Shown here piece by piece: positions 24,001-36,182 of a DNA stretch of 64,000 bases. The stretch is from positions 248,001 through 312,000 of the forward strand of contig MCFH01000045.1 in NCBI GenBank assembly GCA_002104945.1. Reading direction: 5' to 3'. The stretch's first letter is position 1. Each line of letters starts with the position of its first letter. Source of the stretch: Piromyces finnis. Lineage: Eukaryota > Neocallimastigomycota > Neocallimastigomycetes > Neocallimastigales > Neocallimastigaceae. Under the pieces are notes generated by a model. The model was not told the DNA's origin. It ran no database searches and saw nothing but the letters and a program-made list of their open reading frames with translations. Position numbers and translations under genes: made by a program.

Positions 24001-24768
24001 AACACTTTTTACACCACCAATTCTTTAGAAAATAATATTTTGAAAAACAATAGAAAAACTTTCAATCATCCATCTACTTTTATTTTTTCTAAAATTATTG
24101 ATATATACCCTAATGAAAGAAAAATAACTAAAAAAAAATTAAAATATAATCTCGTCACTAAAACTTTTACTAAAATAAGAATGGTAAAATAAAATTACGC
24201 TGATTTATATATCATTAATATAAATAAAAAATTAGTATAGGTTCTAACACTTTTCTTTTTTTTTAAAAAAAAAATAAAGTCTAAATCTGTATATAATAAT
24301 AAAATCTGGACATTAAAAATCAAATTAAGAATTCCAGCAGTTATTAATCAATATCAACAAAAAAATGAAACAGATTATTTATATATGCTGAACATATTAG
24401 AATCAGAAATACAAAATGCAAAAATTATTTTAAATTTAAATCACCACAGTTTGGAAAGTCTCGATAAATTAAAAATGAAATTTTTGAAAATATTACAGAA
24501 AGCTCTTCATCAACATCAATCAATCTCTAATTCTAAATCAGTAACACCCACAACCGTCACTAGTGCTTCTACTCCTATTAATCATCCTAACTATCTTTCT
24601 ATCAATACTTCTCAAGATTCTATTCAAAATATAACCAATAAAATAGATGAAATAGATAATGAAATTACTTATATTCATATTATTAACAAACAACAAAAAC
24701 ATAGATTAAAACAACTTAATAAACAAATTAACTATTATTTACTTAATATTAATTATATTAACAATTAA
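18081..24768 (+). CDS. Sfi1-like centrin-binding repeat protein (about 1556 aa, 17 exons)
   Basis: Exons: 18081-18882, 19081-19458, 19601-19753, 19902-19972, 20114-20131, 20279-20443, 20575-20787, 20946-21038, 21123-21284, 21385-21480, 21620-21799, 21937-22033, 22133-22293, 22379-22651, 22759-22979, 23085-24183, 24280-24768. All junctions keep frame and sum to 1557 codons. After a non-repetitive Lys/Asn-rich N-terminus (to about residue 175), some 25 units follow the Sfi1 pattern, a helix with L/F-x-x-W-K/R about every 25-35 residues (for example LKRYLNAWKKF, LNKYFKIWHNKF, LSKYFRLWNK, LRKYLKKWKN, MRKYYNRWN). The C-terminal 460 residues are Ser/Asn-rich and end in a helical segment. Such proteins form filaments that bind centrin at spindle poles and basal bodies, fitting a fungus with flagellate zoospores. 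Exon 5 is only 18 nt. Less certain are the exon 3 acceptor (19592 also keeps frame) and the last intron; without it translation stops at 24192. Confidence 0.82.
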
Positions 24769-25310
24769 TGAATATGTTAATTAAATATATTTAATTCTAT
24801 ATATATATATTAATTATACCTTTTTATTATTATAAAAATACATAATACTATTTATATGTAATTATTAGATATATTAATAATTGTTATTTGTTAATTAATA
24901 AATAAAAAAAAAATAAATATTAATTTGTTTGATTATTAATGTAGTCACCAACTATTAATATTTTCGTATATTAATTTTGATTAATCTATTTTAATTAGAT
25001 TTTAATCTATTTTTGATTAATCTAAATTTTAATTATTATAAAAATGTATATAATTCATTTAGTTTACAAAAAAAATAAAAATAAAATAGAAGCCAAGATA
25101 ATTAAAAGTAAAATCAATAAAAAGTAAAAAAAGAAAAAAAAACTAATAATAAAAGTATCTTAAAATATTATACTGGAATTATTACCTTTTTGAATATTTA
25201 TTTATAAAAAATAATAAAACTAATAATACCTAAACATTTTACTAATTCCGAATAATTTAAAATATTAAAATTCATTTACCATTTTAAAAAGAAAAAAAAA
25301 ATACTATAGA
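24769..25310. other. Intergenic, no gene seen
   Basis: About 540 bp of AT-rich DNA with near-tandem taatctattttaattag-like units around 24990-25035. No coding signal. Confidence 0.5.
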
Positions 25311-26613
25311 ATGTCACAAAATAAGTACAAAATTGGTTATGTTTTCACGGAAAAAAAAATAAAACATCAAGGAATTCAACAATTTATTGATTATTCAAGG
25401 TATATATTTATAATAGTATCGTTATATTGATTAAAAATTAAATATTTATGATAATTTTAATAGAAAAATAAAATGATATTCCTTGTTATTAATAATAATT
25501 TTTTTGTTGTTTTTATTGTAAAAGAGCCCATGATTTCGATATTGATGCTATAAATCTTAACATTCCAATAGAATCACAAGGACCTTATGACTGTATAATA
25601 CATAAAATTACAGATTTAATTTCTAAAGCAAACAATGGAGACACAGAAATTAAAAAACAAGTGGATAATTTTGAAGTAATTAATAAATACAAAATAAAAT
25701 TAACTATTTTATAATAGATAGAAATAAACATCATTTCAATAATAATTACAAAATATATATAATATCATAATACTGATATACATTTTAATTCAAAATTTAA
25801 TAATTTTTTTTTTTTTTATTTTCAAATATAGAATTATGTCAAAAATAACCCAAATACACCAGTACTTGATCCTTTAGAAGTTGTCTGTAAATTAATGGAT
25901 AGAATTACTGCAAATGATTTATTGGAAAAAGTTAGAAAAACACAAGAAGAAAAAGGAAATGGTAATACATAAATAAATAATTAAATAAATAGTAGAAATT
26001 AAAATTTCAAAATCAATTTTGAAATCTAAATTTTAAAAATAGGTATAGTTTATTTTCAATTATTTTAAAAATAAATTAATAAAAATGTTTTGTAAATTTA
26101 TTTTAAATAGCCCTTTTTAAGCTTCCAGATTATGTTATTAAGCCATTAAAACAAGAAGAATTAAAAGATATTCATTTTCCAATAAGTTTGTATCAATTTT
26201 ATCCATATATAATAAGGATAGAATAAATAAAAAAGAGAAAAAAATTAATATTATTTAATATAATATAAAAAAAAAAATTAGTGTGTAAAAGAATAACCGC
26301 TTGCTCTTCAAAAATTGCTCATGAAATGGCCTTAGTACCTTCTTTAGATAAAGTAAACGAAACAAATAAAATTATGAGTCTTAGTACAAATAAAGAAAAT
26401 GAAGAATTTATTATACAGCAATTTATAAATCATGATGGAATTCTCTTTAAAATTTATGTGTATGATGGTAAATTTAAAGTTATTGTAAGACCTTCCCTAA
26501 ATAATGTTCAATGTAAAGGTATATATTTAATGAGTTAAAATTATTTATATATATATTTTTTTTCTTTTTTATTTTATTATTGTAATATATAGTGGTGAAT
26601 ATCTAATTCAAAA

Positions 26614-26656
<43 letters not shown>

Positions 26657-27286
26657 TTGAAAAATCTATATAATTTAACTAATTAAATCAATTATAATTA
26701 TACTAAATAATTCTATAATAAATTTTATATATCTCTATTTTAAAAACTGAAAATTTATATAGATATTATTTTCTTTGATAGTCAAAAAATACCAAAAGAA
26801 TTTAAAGAACAAAAAATAATGGAAGATGGTGTACCACCAATTAATTCATTTGCTAATCTCACACCAAAAGAAGAAATTGAAAGAAAAACACAATTGTTAG
26901 ATGAAGATAGAATTAATAAAATTACAAAAGATCTTGGTGATTGCTTGGTAACTTTACATTTTAATTAATAAAAAGAAAGAAAAAAAAATATAAAATACTG
27001 GTAATCTAATACAATTATTATATTAAATAATTTTTATATAATAGAATTTAACATTATTTGGATATGATGTTATCATTGATAGTGTAACCAATGATTACTA
27101 TATTGTCGATGTAAACTATTTCCCAGGTAATTATGATAAAAATTTTATAATTTAAACAAATAAAGTTAGGATGCCTAAAAATATTAATTTTTTTTAAAAA
27201 AAATTTTTTTTACAATAGCTTTTTCAGGAGTTAAAGATTTCAATGAAGTTCTCTATAATGCAATTTTAAAGAAAATTGAAAATTAA
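25311..27286 (+). CDS. Inositol-tetrakisphosphate 1-kinase (338 aa)
   Basis: Eight exons: 25311-25399, 25525-25675, 25832-25961, 26111-26185, 26282-26518, 26763-26947, 27045-27126, 27219-27286. The ATP-grasp inositol kinase family is recognised along the whole chain: IGYVFTEKK at the N-terminus, VLDPLEVVCKLMDR, FKLPDYVIKPL, ACSSKIAHEMALV, FIIQQFINHDGILFKIYV, VIVRPSL, and the closing metal-binding segment with D297, D311 and N313 (YIVDVNYFPAFSGVKDF). The D-14-D-x-N spacing equals that of human ITPK1 (D281, D295, N297). The enzyme phosphorylates Ins(3,4,5,6)P4 or Ins(1,3,4)P3 in soluble inositol polyphosphate metabolism. The length is normal for the family. Several introns split codons, and the frame is restored each time, which supports the model. 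Confidence 0.93.
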
Positions 27287-28642
27287 AATGAAATAATGAA
27301 CTACCAAAGAGTAGATCATTTAAAAGCAAATACTCTTAAAGAAAAAGGCTATATTTGTTATAGTTTTTAAATTATACAAATATAGATATTACTTCAATTT
27401 ATAATTATTTATTTTTTTAAATTATAAATTATATTACTTATTCATTACATATCCATGATGAATTGTTAATATTTCGTATACCACTTTCATATATAAAAGT
27501 TTATGAAAATAGGGTGTTTAAATTCAAATATTATTTATCATTTATTATTTATAAAATTGTTCCAAAACATTTATAAATTAAATATTATGTTATTACTACA
27601 ATATAATACAATAATAAAATAACATATATTCAATTAGAAGAAAAAAATAATTGAAACTAGATATTATTATTATTTAAATAGATAAACCATTATGAGTCTT
27701 TTTTTTTTTTTTAATTATTTTGTTTTTAATAATAACTATAAATTTAAAAAAAAGAAATTTTTTTTTACATATAGAGTAGATTTTAATTAAAAAAAATTAA
27801 TTTAATTTAAAAAATTGTTTTTTTTTTTTTTAAAAAAAATACTACATTTCATTTATTATATTAATTTATATTAAAATTATAATTAATATTTATTTTTTTT
27901 AAAAATAACAAAAAAAAAAAAAAACAAAAAAAAAAAAAACATTATGTATAATATTTCATTTATATTAAATTAAGTTGTTGCTTTCAATTAACATCTCGAT
28001 AGAACTAAATAAAAGAAATATATATATAGTTTTTTTATAATCTTTATTTACAATTAATTATATATTGAAACTTGTTTGGAATGAAAGTAACAGAAGACAA
28101 TAAAAGAAAAGAGATTCTTCAAATAAAAAAAAAAATATAACAGATAATAAAAATTATTTGATACATCAAATAAAATAAAATTAAAATATTTATTACAATT
28201 AATATTTATAGGGAAAAAAAAAACATTTTTTACTATTTAAATAGCTATTTAAATATCCTCTCAGTAAAATAAAAAGTTTATACCATATTCCCTAAAAATT
28301 AATGAACATATAAAAGATAAAAAAAAAAAAAAAAACTTATATAATCACAAAATTCAATTATTATATTATATAAAAATTTAGTTGAAATATTAATTTATTA
28401 ATGCATAAAATAAATTAAACACCAACTTTACATGCATATACATATACAACATAAAAATTAATATATTAATAAAAAGAAAAAAAAAAAAAACTCTTTTTTT
28501 TTGATTAATTTTTCAACTCTTTTTGAACAACACACGTTATACCATTTGAAAAACGTAATATTTCATCTTCTAAGATATATAAATATTAAAACAAATTATA
28601 TAGCTTATAACACTTTAATTGATACATAAAAAGACAAAAACA
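27287..28642. other. Intergenic, no gene seen
   Basis: About 1.36 kb of AT-rich DNA with many A and T runs (for example 27910-27940). No ORF of note and no RNA signature. Confidence 0.5.
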
Positions 28643-31600
28643 ATGGAGACTCAAAATGAATCTAATATTCATTTTGAAATTCGAGATGGAATATGGATGA
28701 TAGAAAGAGAAAAAGGAACAGGTAATTTTCAATTAACTAGTCCAAGACCATGGGATGAATACGATGTTTCTAAATCCTTCCCAATTTTATATTGGGGTCA
28801 AGCTAAAAGTTTTATTCAACTTGCAAAAAATCTTTGGGATAATGGTTTTAAATTTCTTGTTGATTCAGGTAATATAAAAGCAATTTATATATATATATAT
28901 ATTTAAAAAATATTTTAATCTCCAAAGCTATATTATTAATATAAATTTATATATACATATATACATATATATATATATTCTATTACTTTTCTCAAAATAT
29001 ATTCTAATACAATGTTATACTTACAAAAAAAATATTCATTTCCATATTTAAAATTTGTGAATATCGATTTACCTTTTTTTTTTTTTTCTTTTACTTTTTT
29101 CATAATTTTGCATTATAAATAAAAAAAATAAAAATAAAAGATATAGGACCAAAACGAAAATTAAAATTTGAGTTTCGATCTCCATACATTCCTAAAGGAA
29201 CCCTTGTTACTTGTTTTATTGCGTATAATGGAACAGGTATATTATATCGTTTTTCAGATCCATTAAATCCTGCGGATTATAGACAAATTTTGATATCAGG
29301 AGCAGATGATCGTTATCCTCATGGCTCCGTAAAATTTTCTATATTTCATAGTAATAATAACAATAATGGCGGAAGGGGAATTATATTAAATTGGAATAAT
29401 AGTATAAATAAAAATTATAATAATAATAATAATGGCAATAATAAATCTGTAAACGAAGTTTATGGAATAGAAGAAGTCTACACTTATTATTGGATGAAAT
29501 CAGCACCTCAAAATCAAACACAAATGTAATTATTACTTATTTAATATACTTCTTTTCTCTCATCAATTAGTATATAAAAATAATTATAAGGATAACTAAT
29601 TTAAATACTTTAATCTCTCATTATATATATTACATAAACATTATTATACTATGACATTTTCTTTATATTTTATTTGTAATTTAAATTAAAATATGGGGTA
29701 TAAAATAATATTATATCAATTATTTCATCAAATATGATGAATTATATTATAAAAATATAAACTTCAACTATTACAACATTATATCAATAATATTGAATTT
29801 TTTTTTTTATAAAAAAAAAAAAAGAAAAAAAAGAAAACACAAAAAAATAATAAATGAAGATGAATTGGAACTTTGTTATCCATTAGATTTTCGTTTAAAT
29901 TCAAAATATTTTACAAAGGAATACCCATTAATTATTAAACCATTAAATAGATTCTATGATTTAAGATCTTTATATATGGTAGAATTAGCAGAGAAATGTC
30001 TATTTCATCAAGGGGTTGAACATATTGAAGAATACAGAGTAAGAATATAAATTGTTGTTTTAATATAAAGTAAAAACATTATTTCATATTAATTCAATTT
30101 CAATTTTACTACTATTCCTTTATTAATTTACAATTTATTTTATGATAATATAAATAATACATATATATATTTATTTTTAAATTTTTATTATTTAATAAAA
30201 TAAAAATTAAAAAAATAAAAAAAAGATGGAAGCATTAGTTAAAAAGGAAAAATTAAAAGAAATATTTTATCATTATCCCAAGTTATTACAATTTTGTTTA
30301 TGGTATTATACCCCTAAATGTTATCAAGGAAGAGGAGAAAGTCATTCTTCCATTAAAAAAAAGAAGGAAAACTATTTTATTAATTTTTTAGCAAGTATAG
30401 CAGAATATATTCCACCAAATTCCCTAAAACACTATAAGTATCCAAAAATAAAGCTTACAAGTCATCCCACTACTGACTATCAACAGTTAAATACTATACA
30501 ACAATGGATTAATATAATGCATTATTATCCAAATCATCATTGCACTCAATGTCATTCCTGGTACCTGATTCAATCTATAAATCCAAAAAGATTTTTATCC
30601 TTAACTTCTTCTCCAAAATCTTTAAATAATCTTTCACCTAAAAAATTTAGTTATAAAGCAAATGAGGCCATAATGAAATCGAATGAAGAAGAGAAGAATA
30701 AAGAACAATATGAACGTATTAAAAACATAAAAGAAAAATATGATAATTTGGGACCATCTCTTCAAAAAACGATGAAAAAAAAGAAAAAGAAAAAAAGTAC
30801 AATACTTGTTACTCCTGATGATGAAAAAACAACAACGTCTACGTCAAATAAAGTGAATACTATAAACTCTACTAATCAAAAAAATCATACAATACAAAAC
30901 GGAGGAATATTTTCCCGTTTATTTAAACCTTCTTCTTCCTTTTCTTCTTCTTCTCCTACTACCACCTCAAATACAAATATAGATCTTACCACTGCAAATA
31001 ATGATAAACAACAAATGATCAATAAAAAAAATAGTATACAAGTAGATTCAGAGGAATGGATCAACGTTGAAAATCAAATATACACATCGAATCAAAATAC
31101 CAAAGGGAAGGACACTCAAAGAATCACCACTAATAATTTTACTATAAGTCCAGATACCTCATTAGTTAAAATGTATGATAATAGTTTTAATTATGATTTT
31201 AATATGGATAATTTGGCACAAATGCCTAATAGTGAACAACAATTTCAAAATATATTACAAGATAGTGATGGTGATGTGTTAACAGCTATTGCAAAGGAAC
31301 AAAATAATTTAGATTATCAAAACGTTAATGATGATATTGGCATCGGTACCTTTTATACTAATAGTAAAATTGAAGAGCGTGAAAAAATAATGATGGAATG
31401 GGATCAAGAATCTAATATTATGAATTTTGGTTTAAATGTATCAAATATGATTACCCCTTCCACTATAGCTGAGATGGCCTTGGATGATGATTCCTCTTTT
31501 ACAGATTTATCTAAAATTCGGGATAAGTCGTATAAACCAATTGAAACGAATTTCAATATGACTAAACCGGAACAACAACAAGAATTAAAATCATTATCAG

Positions 31601-32460
31601 ATCAAAAAAATATAGAACATAAAATTCATGGTTGTCTCTCCTCTTCCTATTATCATATACCCCCAAACACAATTATGAACGAATGTTCTTCAGAATCTTG
31701 TTGTTTTGAAAATAGAGAATTAATCGCACAACAATTAGTTTATAAACTGTCATATTATTTGATAGCGTATCGATGGGCTAAACGTAGTGTTCAATTAGGT
31801 TTCCTTGTAGGAATTTATTTTTTAAGTCAAAAATTATGGAAATCTGACCATTTTTGGCAATGGACCAAAAATGAATGTCAAGAGAAAATAATTTTAATGT
31901 GTCTAAATGGTCAGTTGAGTTGGATCAATTACATAAGAAATAAAAAAAGTACATCTAGTGAAAAAGATGAAAAATTCATAGAAATTTTAAAAAATATTCG
32001 TAAAAGAGAAAAAAGTGTTCGTTTATTAAGACTTTATCGTAAAAGAAATAGGCTTAGTGAAGAAGATTTAACTCAATTAAAACTAAAAAAAGAGTTAGGA
32101 TCAACTACAGTCTTAAAAGAAATAAAAGAACTATCGAGCATGTTTATTTTAGAGAATTTCTTTAGAATTTTTGAACAATACAAGTCAATGATAATTGATT
32201 GGTACCACCATTATGTCAAAGATCAAGTTTTGAAGATTAGAACCTGGAATGACATTTTAGTACAAATTAATATTTTATTAGCTGCTTTAAAAACCCAACT
32301 TATTCACCTAATAAATTCATTAAAAAATAAATGTAATCCTGAAGTACTTAAAAAATCAATTCAAACTATATATTTAACTAAATGGTGGAATGAAAAGATT
32401 ATTTTTATTAAAATATTTATTAAATTGGCAATGAATAAACCATCCATTATTCATTCATAA
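28643..32460 (+). CDS. Unrecognised large protein, 4 exons (about 1016 aa)
   Basis: Exons 28643-28868, 29141-29525, 29834-30038 (29825 also keeps frame) and 30226-32460. Each junction is GT-AG and frame-consistent. I do not recognise the family. Residues 1-160 are non-repetitive and mixed, with a beta-rich look (FEIRDGIWMIERE, KLKFEFRSPYIPKGTLVTCFIAYNG, SVKFSIFHS), resembling a folded N-terminal domain. Residues about 225-380 are rich in Tyr, His and Pro, including HHCTQCHSW. A long Ser/Thr/Asn/Lys-rich linker follows (about 400-740). The C-terminal third is helical, with a hydrophobic stretch near 795-810 (LGFLVGIYFL) that may be a membrane segment, then basic amphipathic helices. The ATG is taken at METQNES because it is the first in frame and follows an AT-rich leader. 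Confidence 0.7.
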
Positions 32461-35062
32461 ATAAAAAAAAAAAAAAAAGAAAAAGGAAAAAGGAAAAAAT
32501 AAAATGGAGTAGGAATAGAAATTTAATAATTTATCAATTAAAGCTTAACTAGATTTAAACTTATATTTAAATGGACCATTTAAAAAATATAAAAATATTC
32601 TTTTTTCAAAAGCCCCTCCCAATTAAAAAAAAACGGTATAAGAATGAGCATAAGATTTATAAAGTTTAAATGTAATTAATATTTTTCTATACTCCATTAC
32701 ATTAAATTTTTAATATAAATTTTTTTTTAACTTTTTTAATTGAAATTAAATATATTATTATTAATATTCATTCAATTTTGAACGTTTTTTATTTTTGGTA
32801 GTTTGAATATTATTTAAAAAAATAATAATAGTAGATTTTTTTTAAAATAGAAAGAATATCTATGTTTAAATAAATTCATTTGTTTTATTTGTTAAGAATA
32901 TTATAAAATGATATATTTTTTAAAGATAAATTCATAATACTGTCATCTATTTAAAAGGAAAAAAAAAAAGCTTTTTTTTAATTTTTATTTTAAATTGTTA
33001 ACTATTTTAATTAAACTATATGAAAATAAAAATATATATATTTTTGAAATTAATTCTTAAATACTTTATTTGATAATCACTAGTTAAAATTACTTTTTTT
33101 TTTATATAGATATTATGTAATATAAAGTAATAAAATATCTCATTTTATCAATTAATTAAAACTTGTAATAAAACTGAGTTTTTTTCCCACTTTATTAATT
33201 ATAAAATAAACTTTAAAATCAATTTAACAGTTCTTTATCTTAATATGTTATACTCTCTATATCTTTCTACCTTAAATAATTATTAAAAACAAAGAATGAA
33301 ATAACACAAAATAATATTAAAAAAAAAGAAACCTTTTTTTGAACTGAATTGTTTAATTGTTTTTACCATTATTTTTTTTTTTATTTAATAAACATGTAAC
33401 AATTATTCTAAAAAAAAAAAAAGTTCTATGTGCTTTTATATATTCTTACTCCTCCATCTTTAATATCTAACAAATTTATTTTTTAATTAAAGTATAAAAT
33501 TTTAAAATTATATATCCTAACCTTATAAAATAAGTTTTAAATAACTAAAATAAATTCTTTTTTTTTTTTTTTAAAAAAAATAATACTATTTGAAATGACC
33601 AATTCTATTCGTATAAATGGTATACCTTGTTAAAGATATGCATACCACTAACAAATTATGCATTAATAAGATAATACCATGAAATTTATTTAATTATTAT
33701 TATTTACATCCATTTAATTTTGTAATTGAATTATTCATAATGATAAATTAGATTTTAAACCATAATTACACTTAATGGATTAATAACTAAAAAACCTTAT
33801 TAAATATACTTTTTTTTGAGTAATGATAATGGTATATTATTTTTATATAATTTCTGTTTTTTATTTATTGATTAAATTAATTATTAATTAATTTATTATA
33901 AAAATGGATTGTAAAAAATTTATTTATGTATATATTTATTTTAGTTGATAATTATTGTAGAGATTTATTTATTAACTATGTATATATTCATTTATAATTT
34001 AAAATTTTCATTGGTAAAAAAATTTAAAGTTTTTTCTTTAATTTTATTTCAATTTTCCATTATTAATAATGATAGATAATTAAAAGTTTAATTTATATTA
34101 TTTTAATATTAATATTCCATCACTATATAATGATTGGTGTAAATAATTAATTAGTAATTAATTATTTTTGTAAGAAGTTTTAAAGATCATTTTAAGTGTA
34201 TCAACAAAACTTTTATAGATTTTATTGTTTTGAATTTACTCAATCTTCTATTGATATAAAAAACCAACTTTTCTATTAATGTATAACGACATTTACAGAT
34301 ATTTAATGCAATATTATAATATCCTTTCATTTATTATATAAACAAATAAACCAAATAATTTGTAGTTTATACATTTTTTCATCATGTTTTTTTTTATTTT
34401 TTTTATTTTTTAATTTATCTTTTAATAACATACAAACTTTATTTATAAATAAAAAAAAACTAATAGTTTTTTTTTTACCAAATTAACAACATTTATATAT
34501 AATTTTTGTTGTATCAATTTAATTTTCTGTTGTATTGGTAATATATAGAAAATATATAGAATATATTAAAAAAGGAAAATTTTAATATAAAATTTCTTAA
34601 TAATAAAATATATTAATATAATTAAAAAAATAAATTTTTTTCTCTTTTTTTTTTTAAAAAAAAGTAAATGAATGAATAATTAACAAATAAACAAATTATT
34701 AATTATATTAATTGTAGATTAAATTCTATAAGAAAAATAACTTTTTTTTTTTTGGCTAGAACAAAGGATACAAAATATAAAATGATGAGGTTAAAAATTG
34801 TAATTATTATAAAACATTATCTTTATAAAACGTCAATATCATTTTGTAAATCCTTCATAAATTTTTAATAATATTTAGTCAAAGGATACATTTAGTATTA
34901 ATGAAATCTATGTACTTTTTTTTATTGTATCTTTTAGAGTGTCACTGTTTTTAAGGCTAGTAAAGAGTTTATTGGTAATTTTATACGAAACCAAATTCTT
35001 TTAAATATTACAATACAAGAGGTAATGGTGAAAATAGTGAAAATAATCCTTTATCAATTTTT
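32461..35062. other. Gene-poor AT-rich stretch
   Basis: About 2.6 kb without ORFs above noise. Two patches are slightly richer in G and C (near 32600-32650 and 33590-33685), but neither folds or reads as anything I can name. Confidence 0.5.
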
Positions 35063-35077
35063 TTTTTCAGGGGTATA

Positions 35078-35632
35078 TTTTTTTTTTTTTTTTTTTTAAC
35101 TTCCGAGTGCATTTCTCCCATCGATCAGAGTTAGCTCCAATGGTGGTTCTTAGAGAAACGTTGGCTCATTCCTATTGCTAGGTGGTTGTGACCCTCCTGG
35201 TCTGTCATACTGTTTCTTCAGCTTCGACGCTCACTTAATCCATGTACATTAGATGCATGTCGTTGTACGATATTTCACAACTACAATGCTAAGCCTCTTA
35301 TAGTCAATTTGATCACGTGTCAACCGCCCCCTAATGTTTACACTTAAATTGATTAAGGAATATTATGTGTTTTTGGCATAGCCTAAGTCACCACTTATTA
35401 AGTTCTAATTTGGAATGTACCATGTACACTAGACCCTCTCAGGCCGGCTAGACGAGTGTTATTATCATAGTAGTAAATTAGAAAGTTCATTTATACTTAC
35501 CTGAATATCATAACCCAACCCATGGCAAACCCAGTGGGAAAATCCACAGGCACTGACATCTGCGGGGTCGAACCAGAAGCCTTATGTATGCTAAGGAAAC
35601 GCCTTAACAACCAGGATAAAAACTGGAACGAC
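35078..35632 (-). mobile_element. SINE, copy 1 (minus orientation)
   Basis: A GC-richer block that is the reverse complement of 62512-63072 with very few differences over about 535 bp. In its own orientation it begins GTCGTTCCAG, carries a tRNA-like promoter head (A box like TGGTTGTTAAGG, exact B box GGTTCGACCCC) and ends in poly-A, seen here as the T run 35078-35098. It is flanked by exact 15-bp target-site duplications, TTTTTCAGGGGTATA, at 35063-35077 and 35633-35647. Poly-A plus duplications show LINE-type retrotransposition. It has no coding capacity. Confidence 0.92.
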
Positions 35633-35647
35633 TTTTTCAGGGGTATA

Positions 35648-36139
35648 AATCGGAAACATTTTAATACTATTTAATAATTTGTAATTTTAATTTGAACCAA
35701 TTTTTGATGATTAGAAAATTTTATTAAAATTTTAATATCATATATAATAATTCAATATATTAAATGCTATTAGAACATATAATTATCAATTAATTATGGA
35801 TAATTTATGTAATCGAGTATTAATTTAAAATTTAATTAACAATTTCCTTATTAAGAAGTAGTTAAAACAAAACATTAAAAATTTTATTATTAATTAATAA
35901 AATAGTAATTATTAATATTTGAAATAAATCTATTAAAAAAAACATAACAAAAGTTTATTTAATAATAAATTTTTAATTACATTTGAATTTATTATAAACA
36001 TTCAGTTTTATTAATTTAATTAAATTGAATAATTTTTAACTAAAAATGTATATTACTCTTTTTTCTTTTCTAGCTATAACTGAAATAGAATATTAATAAA
36101 TTTAAAACTTGAACATTATCGTATGGAAAACCAAAACGC

Positions 36140-36182
<43 letters not shown>

